Assembly: GCA_036495525.1 (NCBI GenBank)
Contig: DASXMR010000046.1
Span: 60,613-124,612, forward strand
Source of the DNA: DASXMR01 sp036495525
GTDB lineage: Bacteria; Actinomycetota; Actinomycetes; Streptosporangiales; Streptosporangiaceae
Direction of reading: 5' to 3'
Length of the DNA stretch: 64,000 nucleotides
Position 1 is the first letter of the stretch; each line of letters opens with the position of its first letter. Below are positions 49,435-58,349 of this stretch, one piece after another. Both the position numbers and the translations under genes were made by a program. The notes beneath the pieces were generated by a model. The model saw nothing but the letters and a program-made list of their open reading frames with translations, did not search any database and was not told the DNA's origin.

Positions 49435-49456
49435 GTTTATTAACCGTTCATTGGCT
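49435..49456 (+). promoter_or_regulatory. Two contiguous 11-bp direct repeats, possible PhoP (PHO box) site
   Basis: GTTTATTAACC (49435-49445) is followed directly by GTTCATTGGCT (49446-49456). The 11-bp phasing and GTTCA core resemble actinobacterial PHO boxes, and the downstream gene is a phospholipase/phosphatase type. Weak support. Confidence 0.3.
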
Positions 49457-49528
49457 GGCGCATGCGCAAGCCGGCCGATTCGCGATACTTCTTGCGGATA
49501 GCTTTCTTCCGTCTTGGAGGTCGTGGTC

Positions 49529-50974
49529 ATGGGTGAGCACGATGAGGAAAGGGCTGGCCGCAGCTGGCAGCCAAGCAGGCGAAGCCTGCTGAAGGCGGGC
49601 CTGGTGGCCGGCGCGGTGGCGGGCACCGGGTCACTGGGCTCTGCTGCGGCTCAAGCACGCCAGATCCGCGGTCACGGGCACTTCCGGCAGCCGGACTCGC
49701 TGCCGTTCCCGCGGCTGCCGCAGGGCACCGACACCATTCCGCAGATCGAGCACATCGTCGTGCTGATGATGGAGAACCACTCCTACGACAACTACCTGGG
49801 CCTGCTGCGGCGCCGCGACGCTGACGGGCTGCGGCTGGGCCGCGACGGCACGCCGCTGAACGTCAACCCGTACGCCGACGGCAGCCTGCAGCACTCGTTC
49901 CACATGCCGACGACCTGCCAGCTTCCCGCGCATCCGGCCCAGGACTGGCAGGACAGCCACCTGTCGCTGGACGGCGGCCGACTGGACGGGTTCGTCGAGT
50001 CGTTCAGCGGCCCGGTGTCGATGGGCTACTGGACCGGCGACGACATCCCGTTCTACTACTCGCTGGCGAGCACCTTCCCCCTCGCCGACCGGTACTTCTG
50101 CTCCGTCCTGGGCCAGACTTTCCCCAACCGGCGGTACCTGCTGGCGGCCACGTCGATCGGCCAGGTCAACGACACGACTCCGGCGCTCACCGACTACCCG
50201 CCGAACGGCACGCTGTTCGACCGGCTGGACGCGAACGGCATCTCGTGGAAGGACTACTTCACCACGCTGCCGTCGGTCGAGCTGTTCCCGCCGCTGTTCT
50301 TCAAGAACCAGGGCACCAAGGTCGTGCCCATCGGTGACTTCTTCACCGACGCCGCAGCCGGCACGCTGCCGGCCTACTCGCTCGTCGAGCCGGACTACGG
50401 CGTGCAGTCAGAGGAGAACCCGCAGAACATCGTCAACGGCGAGCAGTTCTCCGCCAACGTGATCAGCGCCGTGATGTCCGGCCCCGCCTGGGACAAGACG
50501 CTGCTGATCTGGACCTACGACGAGCACGGCGGGTACTACGACCACGTCAGGCCGCCGCTGGCGATCCCGCCCGACGACATCGCCCCGCAGGTTCCGGAAG
50601 GCGAGTCGGTGTTCACTGGTTTCGGGCAGTACGGATTCCGGGTGCCGACCGTCATCGTCTCGCCGTGGGCGCGGCCGCGCTACGTGTCGCATCAGGTCTT
50701 CGACCACGGGAGCATCTGCGCGCTGGTCGAGCGCAAGTGGAACCTGCCAGCGATGACGTTCCGGGACGCGAACGCCAACGACATGACGGACATGCTCGAG
50801 CTGCGCCGGCCCGCGTTCCTCGAGCCCCCGCGACTGGCGCAGCCGAAGCTGGCCGTCGACCCGGGAGCGCTGGCCTGCAGCACGTCAGGTCCTGGCACCA
50901 TCCCGCCGCCCGGCTCGATCTCGCCGCCGCCCTCGCACGGGCATGGGAAGGGGAAGGGGAAGGGGCACAGCTAG
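49529..50974 (+). CDS. Tat-exported phosphoesterase, phospholipase C/acid phosphatase family
   Basis: Secreted enzyme of 481 residues that probably hydrolyses phospholipids or phosphomonoesters. The twin-arginine signal SRRSLLKAG lies at about residues 18-26. The family core IEHIVVLMMENHSYDNYLG, with the catalytic Glu-Asn and Asp, and TYDEHGGYYDHV and VPTVIVSPWA are all visible. The C-terminal tail is Pro/Ser/Gly/Lys-rich (HGKGKGKGHS). ATG 49529 is fixed by GGAGG 8 nt upstream. Exact substrate is unknown. Confidence 0.88.
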   Translation: MGEHDEERAGRSWQPSRRSLLKAGLVAGAVAGTGSLGSAAAQARQIRGHGHFRQPDSLPFPRLPQGTDTIPQIEHIVVLMMENHSYDNYLGLLRRRDADGLRLGRDGTPLNVNPYADGSLQHSFHMPTTCQLPAHPAQDWQDSHLSLDGGRLDGFVESFSGPVSMGYWTGDDIPFYYSLASTFPLADRYFCSVLGQTFPNRRYLLAATSIGQVNDTTPALTDYPPNGTLFDRLDANGISWKDYFTTLPSVELFPPLFFKNQGTKVVPIGDFFTDAAAGTLPAYSLVEPDYGVQSEENPQNIVNGEQFSANVISAVMSGPAWDKTLLIWTYDEHGGYYDHVRPPLAIPPDDIAPQVPEGESVFTGFGQYGFRVPTVIVSPWARPRYVSHQVFDHGSICALVERKWNLPAMTFRDANANDMTDMLELRRPAFLEPPRLAQPKLAVDPGALACSTSGPGTIPPPGSISPPPSHGHGKGKGKGHS

Positions 50975-51032
50975 TCAGGCCGTGCGGTGCTGTGCCGGTC
51001 GGTCCAGGGCTAGTCAGTCAAGGCACGGCTGG

Positions 51033-51851
51033 TCAGACCCGGCGCAGCACCGCCACCACCCGGCCGAGGATCTCTGCCTGCTCACCGGGGATCGGGGTGT
51101 AGGCCGGGTTGTGCGGCATGAGCCAGATGTGGCCGTCTGAGCGCTTGAACGTCTTGACCGTCGCCTCGCCGTCGATCATCGCCGCGACGATCTCGCCGTT
51201 CTCCGCGACCCGCTGCTCGCGCACCACGACCCAGTCCTGGTCGGCGATCGCCGCGTTGATCATGGAGTCACCCACGACCTTGAGCAGGAACAGGTTGCCT
51301 TCGCCGACGAGCTGACGGGGCAAAGGGAAGATGTCCTCGACCGACTGCTCTGCGGTGATCGGGCCGCCAGCCGCGATCCGGCCGATGAGCGGGACGTAGG
51401 CGGCTCGCTGCGAGGTGATCGGCTCCTCGTCGGCTTGCGGCTCGGGTCGCACGGCCGCCTGACCTGGCAGCCGGACCTCGACGGTACGCGGCCGCCCAGC
51501 GTCGCGCCGCAGGTAGCCCTTCTCCTGCAGCGTGGACAGCTGGTAGGAGACGCTGGAGGTGCTGGTCAGGCCGACCGCCTCGCCGATCTCCCGCATCGAC
51601 GGCGGGTAGCCGCGACGCTGCACCGATTCGCGGATGACCTGCAGCACCTTGCGCTGGCGCCAGGTGAGCACGTGCGCCGGATCCGGCTCGTCGGGAAGAT
51701 CAGCCACCACCGCCGGCACGCTGCCCTTGGGCTTGCGGCCTGGCCGCCCCTTCGGCCGAGCTGGCCCGCCGACAGCGGCGGCGGCCGGAGCGGCTGCGCC
51801 GCGCTCGGTCGAGGCCCGGCGCATCCCACCGGAATCCTTCGCGTCGTTCAT
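51033..51851 (-). CDS. lexA: LexA, SOS repressor
   Basis: Represses DNA-damage genes and self-cleaves when RecA is activated. The 272-residue protein has the winged HTH (TWRQRKVLQVIRESVQRRGYPPSMREIGEAVGLTSTSSV), cleavage site Ala161-Gly162 (RIAAG) and the Ser196/Lys233 dyad (VGDSMI; VKTFKR). It has an N-terminal arm of about 55 residues including PKGRPGRKPKG, resembling an AT-hook. Of two ATGs, 51851 has better spacing from GGAGG. It is divergent from the LysM gene across the SOS boxes. Confidence 0.96.
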   Translation of the reverse strand: MNDAKDSGGMRRASTERGAAAPAAAAVGGPARPKGRPGRKPKGSVPAVVADLPDEPDPAHVLTWRQRKVLQVIRESVQRRGYPPSMREIGEAVGLTSTSSVSYQLSTLQEKGYLRRDAGRPRTVEVRLPGQAAVRPEPQADEEPITSQRAAYVPLIGRIAAGGPITAEQSVEDIFPLPRQLVGEGNLFLLKVVGDSMINAAIADQDWVVVREQRVAENGEIVAAMIDGEATVKTFKRSDGHIWLMPHNPAYTPIPGEQAEILGRVVAVLRRV

Positions 51852-52002
51852 CATCGGGCCTCCGCCTCGGTGGTTTACGTCATGCCCGACGCTAGCGGTC
51901 AGGTGCCAGATCTCCAAACATCTGTTCGACTTAGGCGCGGAAGTGTCGGACCCGGCTGATATCACTGTGGCGTGTCTGAGTTCGATCGAACACTTCGGCG
52001 TT

Positions 52003-52016
52003 AGAACGTGTGTACG
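52003..52016. promoter_or_regulatory. SOS box 1 (8 of 10 matches)
   Basis: AGAAC-GTGT-GTACG against actinobacterial CGAAC-N4-GTTCG. It lies 16 bp from the second box, between lexA and the LysM gene. Confidence 0.55.
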
Positions 52017-52018
52017 AT

Positions 52019-52032
52019 CGAACTGTCATTCG
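52019..52032. promoter_or_regulatory. SOS box 2 (9 of 10 matches)
   Basis: CGAAC-TGTC-ATTCG, one mismatch from CGAAC-N4-GTTCG, 17 nt before the LysM gene start. A perfect palindrome GTTCGATCGAAC also lies at 51980-51991. Confidence 0.75.
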
Positions 52033-52048
52033 TACTAGGGAGGCAGCC

Positions 52049-52711
52049 ATGAGCGGGCTGAGCGCCGCAGCAGCGAATGCTGATCCTGTCGCCAGCACCA
52101 GGCTTGTCCTGCTGCCTGCCTGCCCGCCGCGTCAGCGGCTGACGGGCGAGGACAGCCGCAGCAGTACCGGGGCAGGCGAGCAGGACACCAGTTCGGATGC
52201 CCGGATACTGCAGCTGCGGCTGGTGCGGCCAGCGCCTGACGGTGGCCGGGCCCCGCGCGGGGCAGTAAAGCGCCCCGTCCGGCCGGGAGCAGCCAGGCAG
52301 AGAGCAGTCCCACCGGGAGCGGTCCTGCCGGGAACCGTCCCACAGCCTGCTGTCCGGCGGGGAGCTGCCCGGCCGGATGCGGTCGGGCGTGCGGCCACCT
52401 GGCGGCTCACCCGCCGCGGCCGGGCTGTCGTAGCGGTGCTGACCGTGCTGGCCGCTGTGTGCGCAGTATTTGCCCTGTGGCTGGGCACGGCGGCACGCGC
52501 GCAGGCTTCCGGGCATGGCCAGCAGGCCGGCTCCGGCTACCGGGGGCTGGTCAGGATCGTCGTCCAGCCGGGCCAGACGCTGTGGTCGATCGCCGCGGCC
52601 GCCGAGCCGTCCGCCAGGACCGCCGCGGTCATCCAGCAGATCGTCGACGCCAACTCGCTTCGTTCCGGCACCCTGTACGCGGGGCAGCTGTTGTGGGTAC
52701 CCAGGGGCTGA
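52049..52711 (+). CDS. LysM membrane protein, SOS-induced division inhibitor candidate (Rv2719c/DivS position)
   Basis: Protein of 220 residues: a disordered Pro/Arg/Ala cytoplasmic N terminus with short PGAV repeats (about 85-115), one membrane helix (AVVAVLTVLAAVCAVFALWLG, about 127-147), and a C-terminal LysM domain (IVVQPGQTLWSIAAAA...NSLRSGTLYAGQLLWVP). The place opposite lexA and before nrdR is that of Rv2719c, a damage-induced cell-wall hydrolase that delays division. No hydrolase motif is visible here. AGGGAGG precedes ATG 52049. Confidence 0.82.
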   Translation: MSGLSAAAANADPVASTRLVLLPACPPRQRLTGEDSRSSTGAGEQDTSSDARILQLRLVRPAPDGGRAPRGAVKRPVRPGAARQRAVPPGAVLPGTVPQPAVRRGAARPDAVGRAATWRLTRRGRAVVAVLTVLAAVCAVFALWLGTAARAQASGHGQQAGSGYRGLVRIVVQPGQTLWSIAAAAEPSARTAAVIQQIVDANSLRSGTLYAGQLLWVPRG

Positions 52712-52830
52712 CGGCCCGGCGACACGCCGGCGCTTTGCTGGCGCCTGCCGCGGGCGGCTGCCCGGCCAGGCCCGGCAACCAGCGGCTTCAGCCTGACGGC
52801 TGCCCGTTAGAGGCCAGGACATGCCGACAC

Positions 52831-52858
52831 CACAAGATCTAGTAGTTACATGGCTGTA
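52831..52858. promoter_or_regulatory. Candidate NrdR boxes
   Basis: ACAAGATCTAGT (52832-52843, 10 of 12 symmetric) and TACATGGCTGTA (52847-52858, perfect TACA/TGTA arms) lie 64 nt before nrdR. They resemble NrdR-type pseudo-palindromes but the spacing is short, so confidence is low. Confidence 0.3.
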
Positions 52859-52921
52859 GTTTTTCCAGAAGTTGTGATTCACTGAATCTGCTCGGAGGAC
52901 GAGTCGAGGGAGGTGATCGCG

Positions 52922-53425
52922 ATGTACTGCCCGTACTGCAAGCATCCGGACAGCCGGGTCATCGACAGCCGGACCGCCGACGACGGCGCCGCGATCCGCC
53001 GCCGCAGGTCCTGCCCGGACTGCGGCCGCCGGTTCACCACCCAGGAAACGGTGATCCTCATGGTTGCCAAGCGCAGCGGCGTCACTGAGCCGTTCAACCG
53101 CGACAAGATCGTGCGAGGGGTCCGGCGGGCGTGTCAGGGCAGGCCGGTGAGCGAGGATCAGCTGGCGATGCTGGCCCAGCAGGTAGACGACGAGATCCGG
53201 TCTCGCGGTCACGGCGAGGTGCCATCGCACGAGGTCGGCCTTGCCATCCTCGGGCCGCTTCGCGAGCTAGACGAGGTGGCTTACCTGCGCTTCGCCTCGG
53301 TCTACCGGGGATTCGAGTCGCTGGCCGACTTCGAAGACGAGATCGAGTCGCTGCGGCGCGAGCACTCAGGGCCGGCCAGCCGGGAGCTGGTCACGGCGTC
53401 GGCATCGCGAGAGCACCGCAAGTAG
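52922..53425 (+). CDS. nrdR: NrdR, ribonucleotide-reductase repressor
   Basis: Zinc-ribbon plus ATP-cone repressor of rnr genes; 167 residues. The zinc site is CPYC...CPDCG, and the ATP-cone begins VTEPFNRDKIVRGVRRAC. ATG 52922 is chosen, with AGGGAGG 8 nt upstream; GTG 52913 overlaps that site and is rejected. It is followed 87 nt later by nrdJ, the standard actinobacterial pair. Confidence 0.96.
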   Translation: MYCPYCKHPDSRVIDSRTADDGAAIRRRRSCPDCGRRFTTQETVILMVAKRSGVTEPFNRDKIVRGVRRACQGRPVSEDQLAMLAQQVDDEIRSRGHGEVPSHEVGLAILGPLRELDEVAYLRFASVYRGFESLADFEDEIESLRREHSGPASRELVTASASREHRK

Positions 53426-53512
53426 GCCGGGCATCGCCCGGCAGCACGGACAGTCAACAGCAACAGGCCTGGCAGGCCAGCGGGGATCACCCGATCTGCG
53501 AAGGGGGAAGAA

Positions 53513-56350
53513 ATGACCGAGACGGCGAGCGGGTCAGCGTCGCGCGAGGGCAAGGCGGCGGGCCGCGGCCTCACCATCCGGCGCATCTACACGCGCGAGG
53601 GCGTGCACCCCTACGACGAGGTCACCTGGGAGCGCCGCGACGTCGTGATGACGAACTGGCGTGATGGCTCGGTCAACTTCGAGCAGCAGGGCGTGGAGTT
53701 CCCCGACTTCTGGTCGATCAACGCCGCGAACATCGTCACCACCAAGTACTTCCGCGGCGCGGTCGGCACGCCGCAGCGCGAGTGGAGCCTGAAGCAGCTG
53801 ATCGACCGCGTGGTCCGTACCTACGGCGCGGCCGGCCGCCAGCACGGTTACTTCGCGGCCGAGCAGGATGCCGAGATCTTCGAGCACGAGCTCACGCACG
53901 CGCTCGTGCACCAGATTTTCAGCTTCAACTCGCCCGTCTGGTTCAACGTCGGCACGTCCTCGCCGCAGCAGGTGTCCGCGTGCTTCATCCTGGCCGTCGA
54001 CGACACGATGGACTCGATCCTGGAGTGGTACCGCGAGGAGGGCCTGATCTTCAAGGGCGGCTCCGGCGCCGGGGTCAACCTGTCCCGCATCCGCGCCAGC
54101 CGGGAGCTGCTCGCCTCCGGCGGCACGGCGAGCGGGCCGGTCTCGTTCATGCGCGGCGCCGATGCCTCTGCTGGCACGATCAAGTCCGGCGGGGCCACCA
54201 GGCGCGCCGCCAAGATGGTCGTGCTGGACGTCGATCACCCGGACGTCGTCGAGTTCATCGAGACCAAGGCGCGCGAGGAGGCGAAGGTCCGGGTGCTGCG
54301 TGACGCCGGGTTCGACATGGATCTGGGCGGCAAGGACATCACCAGCGTCCAGTATCAGAACGCCAACAACTCGGTGCGGGTCTCGGACGAGTTCATGCGC
54401 GGAGTCGAGGACAGCAAGCCCTTCGACCTGGTGGCACGCCGGACCGGCGAGCCGCTCGAGCGGGTCGACGCCAGGGCACTGTTCGCCAAGATGGCGCAAG
54501 CCGCCTGGGAGTGCGCGGACCCCGGCATCCAGTACGACGGGACGATCAACGACTGGCACACCTGCCCGGAATCGGGACGAATCACTGCAAGTAACCCGTG
54601 CTCCGAATACGTCCACCTCGACAACTCCTCGTGCAACCTGGCTAGCATCAACCTGCTCAAGTTCCTGCGCGATGACGACACCTTCGACGTCGACCGGTTC
54701 CGGCAGCTCACCGAGCTGATCATCACCGCGATGGACATCTCGATCTGCTTCGCCGACTTCCCGACCGAGAAGATCACCGAGACCACCCGCGCCTACCGGC
54801 AGCTGGGCATCGGCTACGCCAACCTCGGCGCGCTGCTCATGGCGACGGGGCACGCTTATGACTCGGAGGGCGGCCGGGCGATCGCCGCGGCGATCACCTC
54901 GCTGATGACCGGGATGGCCTACCGCCGGTCAGCCGAGCTGGCCGCGGTAGTGGGCAGTTATGACGGCTACGCGCGCAACGCCTCGGCGCATAAGCGGGTC
55001 ATGCGCAAGCATGCCGACGCGGGTGCCTCGATCCGGTCGCTCGGCGGCATGGACGAGGAAATCCTGACGGCGGCGAACCAGGCCTGGCAGCAGTGCCTGG
55101 AGCTGGGCGAGGCGAATGGCTACCGGAATGCCCAGGCGAGCCTGCTGGCGCCGACCGGGACCATCGGGCTCATGATGGACTGCGATACCACGGGCGTCGA
55201 GCCTGACCTGGCGCTGGTCAAGTTCAAGAAGCTGGTCGGCGGCGGATCCATGCAGATCGTCAACCAGACCGTGCCGCGCGCGCTCAAGAGCCTTGGCTAC
55301 CAGGAGGAGCAGGCCGAGGCGATCATCGAGTACATCGCCGAGCATGGCCACGTGGTCGACGCTCCCGGCCTGCGCCCGGAGCACTACGAGGTGTTCGACT
55401 GCGCGATGGGCGAGCGCGCGATCAGCCCGATGGGCCACGTCCGGATGATGGCCGCTGTCCAGCCGGGCCTTTCCGGTGCCATCAGCAAGACAGTGAACCT
55501 GCCGGAGAGCGCCACCGTCGCGGACATCGAGAAGATCTACTTCGAGGGCTGGAAGCTCGGCCTCAAGGCGCTCGCGATCTACCGCGACAACTGCAAGGTG
55601 GGTCAGCCGCTGTCGGTGGCCAGGAGCAAGCCAGCTGAGGCCGCCGCCGAGCCGGCGACGCCGCATGAGGTGCGCCCGGTGCGCCGCAGGCTGCCCAAGC
55701 AGCGGCCGGCGACGGTGACCCGGTTCTCAGTGGCTGGCGCCGAGGGTTACATGACCGTGTCCAGCTACCCGGACGACGGCGTCGGCGAGGTCTTCCTCAA
55801 GCTAGGCAAGCAGGGCTCGACACTGGCCGGCGTGATGGACGCGTTCTCGGTCGCGATCTCGGTCGGCCTGCAGTACGGCATCCCGCTGGAGAGCTACGTC
55901 GCCAAGTTCACCAACATGCGGTTCGAGCCTGCCGGGATCACCGACGACCCGGACATCAGGATGGCCAGCTCGGTGATGGACTACATCTTCCGCCGCCTGG
56001 CGCTCGACCACCTGCCCGTCGAGCAGCGGGCCGACCTGGGCATCCTGTCCACCAGCGAGCGGACAGCGGCGCTGGCCGGCGATTCGGGCGACGACGTCGA
56101 CCCGGAGGAGCTGGCCCAGTCAGTGCAGGTCGAGAAGACGGCCCCGCCGCCGGCCGGCCAGCAGGCGGCGACCCCGCGTGCCCCGGCTGACCAGGCAGCA
56201 CAGCCAGCCCAGCGCCCCACCGAGCTCATCGAGTCCACGCAGAGCCGCAGCGCCGACGCGCCGCTGTGCCTGACCTGCGGGACGAAGATGCGCCCGGCTG
56301 GCAGCTGCTACGTCTGCGAAGGCTGCGGCTCCACCAGCGGCTGCAGCTGA
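53513..56350 (+). CDS. nrdJ: Class II (B12-dependent) ribonucleoside-diphosphate reductase
   Basis: Makes deoxyribonucleotides using adenosylcobalamin, with or without oxygen. The 945-residue protein has SFNSPVWFNVG, the loop GGSGAGVNLSRIRAS, the active-site NPCSEYVHLDNSSCNLASIN, and the C-terminal cysteine-rich tail (LCLTCGTKMRPAGSCYVCEGCGSTSGC) that binds zinc. ATG 53513 follows AAGGGGGAAGAA. No B12 riboswitch is visible upstream. A strong terminator follows. Confidence 0.96.
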   Translation: MTETASGSASREGKAAGRGLTIRRIYTREGVHPYDEVTWERRDVVMTNWRDGSVNFEQQGVEFPDFWSINAANIVTTKYFRGAVGTPQREWSLKQLIDRVVRTYGAAGRQHGYFAAEQDAEIFEHELTHALVHQIFSFNSPVWFNVGTSSPQQVSACFILAVDDTMDSILEWYREEGLIFKGGSGAGVNLSRIRASRELLASGGTASGPVSFMRGADASAGTIKSGGATRRAAKMVVLDVDHPDVVEFIETKAREEAKVRVLRDAGFDMDLGGKDITSVQYQNANNSVRVSDEFMRGVEDSKPFDLVARRTGEPLERVDARALFAKMAQAAWECADPGIQYDGTINDWHTCPESGRITASNPCSEYVHLDNSSCNLASINLLKFLRDDDTFDVDRFRQLTELIITAMDISICFADFPTEKITETTRAYRQLGIGYANLGALLMATGHAYDSEGGRAIAAAITSLMTGMAYRRSAELAAVVGSYDGYARNASAHKRVMRKHADAGASIRSLGGMDEEILTAANQAWQQCLELGEANGYRNAQASLLAPTGTIGLMMDCDTTGVEPDLALVKFKKLVGGGSMQIVNQTVPRALKSLGYQEEQAEAIIEYIAEHGHVVDAPGLRPEHYEVFDCAMGERAISPMGHVRMMAAVQPGLSGAISKTVNLPESATVADIEKIYFEGWKLGLKALAIYRDNCKVGQPLSVARSKPAEAAAEPATPHEVRPVRRRLPKQRPATVTRFSVAGAEGYMTVSSYPDDGVGEVFLKLGKQGSTLAGVMDAFSVAISVGLQYGIPLESYVAKFTNMRFEPAGITDDPDIRMASSVMDYIFRRLALDHLPVEQRADLGILSTSERTAALAGDSGDDVDPEELAQSVQVEKTAPPPAGQQAATPRAPADQAAQPAQRPTELIESTQSRSADAPLCLTCGTKMRPAGSCYVCEGCGSTSGCS

Positions 56351-56362
56351 AATCCAGCGACA

Positions 56363-56377
56363 TTGCATCAGATGCAA
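56363..56377. repeat. Short perfect inverted repeat
   Basis: TTGCATC-A-GATGCAA sits 13 nt after the nrdJ stop, before the terminator. It may be a protein site or an extra hairpin. Role unknown. Confidence 0.4.
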
Positions 56378-56390
56378 CATCCTGCTGACC

Positions 56391-56420
56391 GTCCCCGGCC
56401 CGACTCGGAGGGCCGGGGAC
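56391..56420 (+). terminator. Terminator after nrdJ
   Basis: GTCCCCGGCCC (56391-56401) pairs with GGGCCGGGGAC (56410-56420), 11 bp with an 8-nt loop. The next 285 nt (to 56705) contain no gene that I recognise. Confidence 0.8.
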
Positions 56421-56705
56421 CGGCGCTCAGCGACGCGGGGCCTGCGATGGCATCCCCTGCCGTTGTCGCGGCTGGACGGCGCGCTCAGGCCCCTGCTCGA
56501 CGTCGGGCTGAGCTACCTCACCCTCGACCGGGCCGGGGCGGCGCTGCAATCTTGCAGCCGTTACGGCAGCGCCGGGCGGAGCCCTGGTGCGGCTGAAGCC
56601 GCGACCCGGCCAGCCGTGGCAGACAACAGGGCAGCGCCGGGCCAGCGTGGCAGCCGGCGAGGCCGCGGCTGGGCCCGTGGGCTCGTCACGGCCTCACCTG
56701 CTGGA

Positions 56706-58349
56706 TCAGCGGCCCGCCGCGACCTCTGCGTCGGCGACGCGATGTGTGACCGGGGAGCAGCCGCAGAGGGCGACCGGAATCGCATGGGGCGCCGGCTGCG
56801 GCTCCGGGGCTGGGGTGGTATCGGCGGCAGCGGCAGCGGGCTCGGCGAGCTGCCGGGAGGGCAGCAGGACGAGGGCAAGGATCACTCCGACGCCCAGTAT
56901 CGCGGCGGAGATGGTGAAGGCTGTGGTGTAGCCGTGGGTGGCCGCGATGGCTGGCGCCTGCCGTCCGGAGGGGTGGGCGGCCAGGTAGCTGGCCGTGGCG
57001 GTCAGCGCGACGGTGCTCAACGCTGACAGCCCGATCGACCCGCCGACCTGTTGCATCGTGTTGACCAATGCCGAGGCTACGCCCGCGTCCTGACGGTGGA
57101 CGCCGGCGGTGGCGGTGTTGATGGTAACGGCGAAGATGATGCCGAAGCCCAGGCCCATAATGATCACGGCGGGCAGGACGATGGTGGCGTAGCTGGAGGT
57201 CGCGGTGAGCTGGGTCAGGTAGCCCGTGCCGCCGGCGCCGAGCAGCATGCCAGCGGCGATCAGGACTCGCGGCCCGACTCGGGGCAGCGCCACTGTGCTG
57301 GAGACGGTAGAGCTGACCAGGATGCCGCCCACAAACGGCAGGAACAACAGCCCGGAGGTCAGCGGGCTGTATCCCTTTACTTGCTGCAGGTAGTAGGCCA
57401 GGAACAGGAAGACGCCGAAGAGCGCGATCCCGGTCAGGCCGAGCACGGCGTAAGATCCGCCGCGGGTCCGGTCGAGGATCACCCGCAGCGGCAGTAGCGG
57501 GTGCGGGGACCGGCGTTCGGCAGCCACGAATGCGGCCAGCAGCAGCGGGCCTGCGACCAGGCATGTGACCGTCAGCGGGGCCGCCCATCCGGCGGTCTCG
57601 GCCCGGGAGAACCCGAACACGATCAGGAACAGCCCGGTCGAGGCCAGCACCGTGCCCGGCCAGTCCAGCCGCGGCCGGGTGGCCGGCCTGCTCGCGCGAA
57701 TGTAGGCCAGGGCGCCGGCAATGGCAATCACGGCGAAAAGCACGTTGACATAGAGGGTGTAGCGCCAGGACAGGTACTGGGTGAGCAACCCGCCGAGGAT
57801 CAGGCCCACCCCGGCGCCGCCGGAGGACACGGCGCCGTAGACCGCGAAGGCCTTACCGCGCTCGCGCTGGTCGGTGAAGATGCTCGTGAGGGTGCTTAGT
57901 GCGGCCGGCGCGAGGAGGGCGCCGAACGCGCCCTGCAGCGTCCGTGCGGCGGCCAGCATCGGGAACGAGACTGCGGCGCCGCCGACGGCCGAGGCTACGG
58001 CGAACCCGGCCAGGCCGGTGATGAGGACCCATTTTCGGCTGAACATGTCGCCAATCCGGCCGCCGAGCAGCAGCAGGCTGCCGAAGGCCAGGGCGTAGCA
58101 CGTCACCACCCACTGCCGGTCATTATTGGAAAATCCCAGCGCATGCTGCGCCGAGGGCAGCGCGATGTTGACGACGGTGGCATCCAGCACCACCATCAGC
58201 TGGGCAACTGCGACGACCACCAGGACCAGCCAGCGCTGGTCGGCCGCCGCGGCCCGGTGGTCCTGCGTGGCGGCGGGTGGCGCTGCACGCCCGGTCTCGG
58301 ATTGCGGCGACCGGGTGGCCCTGCCCGCGCCGGAGGCTGGCGAGGTCAC
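56706..58349 (-). CDS. MFS exporter, DHA2 (EmrB/QacA) family
   Basis: Drug:proton antiporter-type protein of 547 residues with about 14 helices. Signatures are LDATVVNIALPSAQHAL in helix 1, GGRIGDMFSRKWV after helix 2 and the antiporter motif GGAGVGLILGGLL in helix 5. GTG 58349 follows AAGGGAGA. The soluble N and C termini are Ala/Pro-rich, and the last ten residues carry CGCS. It is divergent from the LAL regulator with a GGTGA/TCACC array between, so it is probably under that regulator. Confidence 0.9.
   Translation of the reverse strand: MTSPASGAGRATRSPQSETGRAAPPAATQDHRAAAADQRWLVLVVVAVAQLMVVLDATVVNIALPSAQHALGFSNNDRQWVVTCYALAFGSLLLLGGRIGDMFSRKWVLITGLAGFAVASAVGGAAVSFPMLAAARTLQGAFGALLAPAALSTLTSIFTDQRERGKAFAVYGAVSSGGAGVGLILGGLLTQYLSWRYTLYVNVLFAVIAIAGALAYIRASRPATRPRLDWPGTVLASTGLFLIVFGFSRAETAGWAAPLTVTCLVAGPLLLAAFVAAERRSPHPLLPLRVILDRTRGGSYAVLGLTGIALFGVFLFLAYYLQQVKGYSPLTSGLLFLPFVGGILVSSTVSSTVALPRVGPRVLIAAGMLLGAGGTGYLTQLTATSSYATIVLPAVIIMGLGFGIIFAVTINTATAGVHRQDAGVASALVNTMQQVGGSIGLSALSTVALTATASYLAAHPSGRQAPAIAATHGYTTAFTISAAILGVGVILALVLLPSRQLAEPAAAAADTTPAPEPQPAPHAIPVALCGCSPVTHRVADAEVAAGR

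Noticed and set aside
52712..52921. Cobalamin riboswitch before nrdR-nrdJ
   Set aside because: The conserved B12-box and core segments are absent. Only candidate NrdR-like palindromes are seen.
56463..57026. Plus-strand frame of 187 codons after nrdJ
   Set aside because: Its second half is antisense to the DHA2 exporter, and the first half has no start signal or family match.
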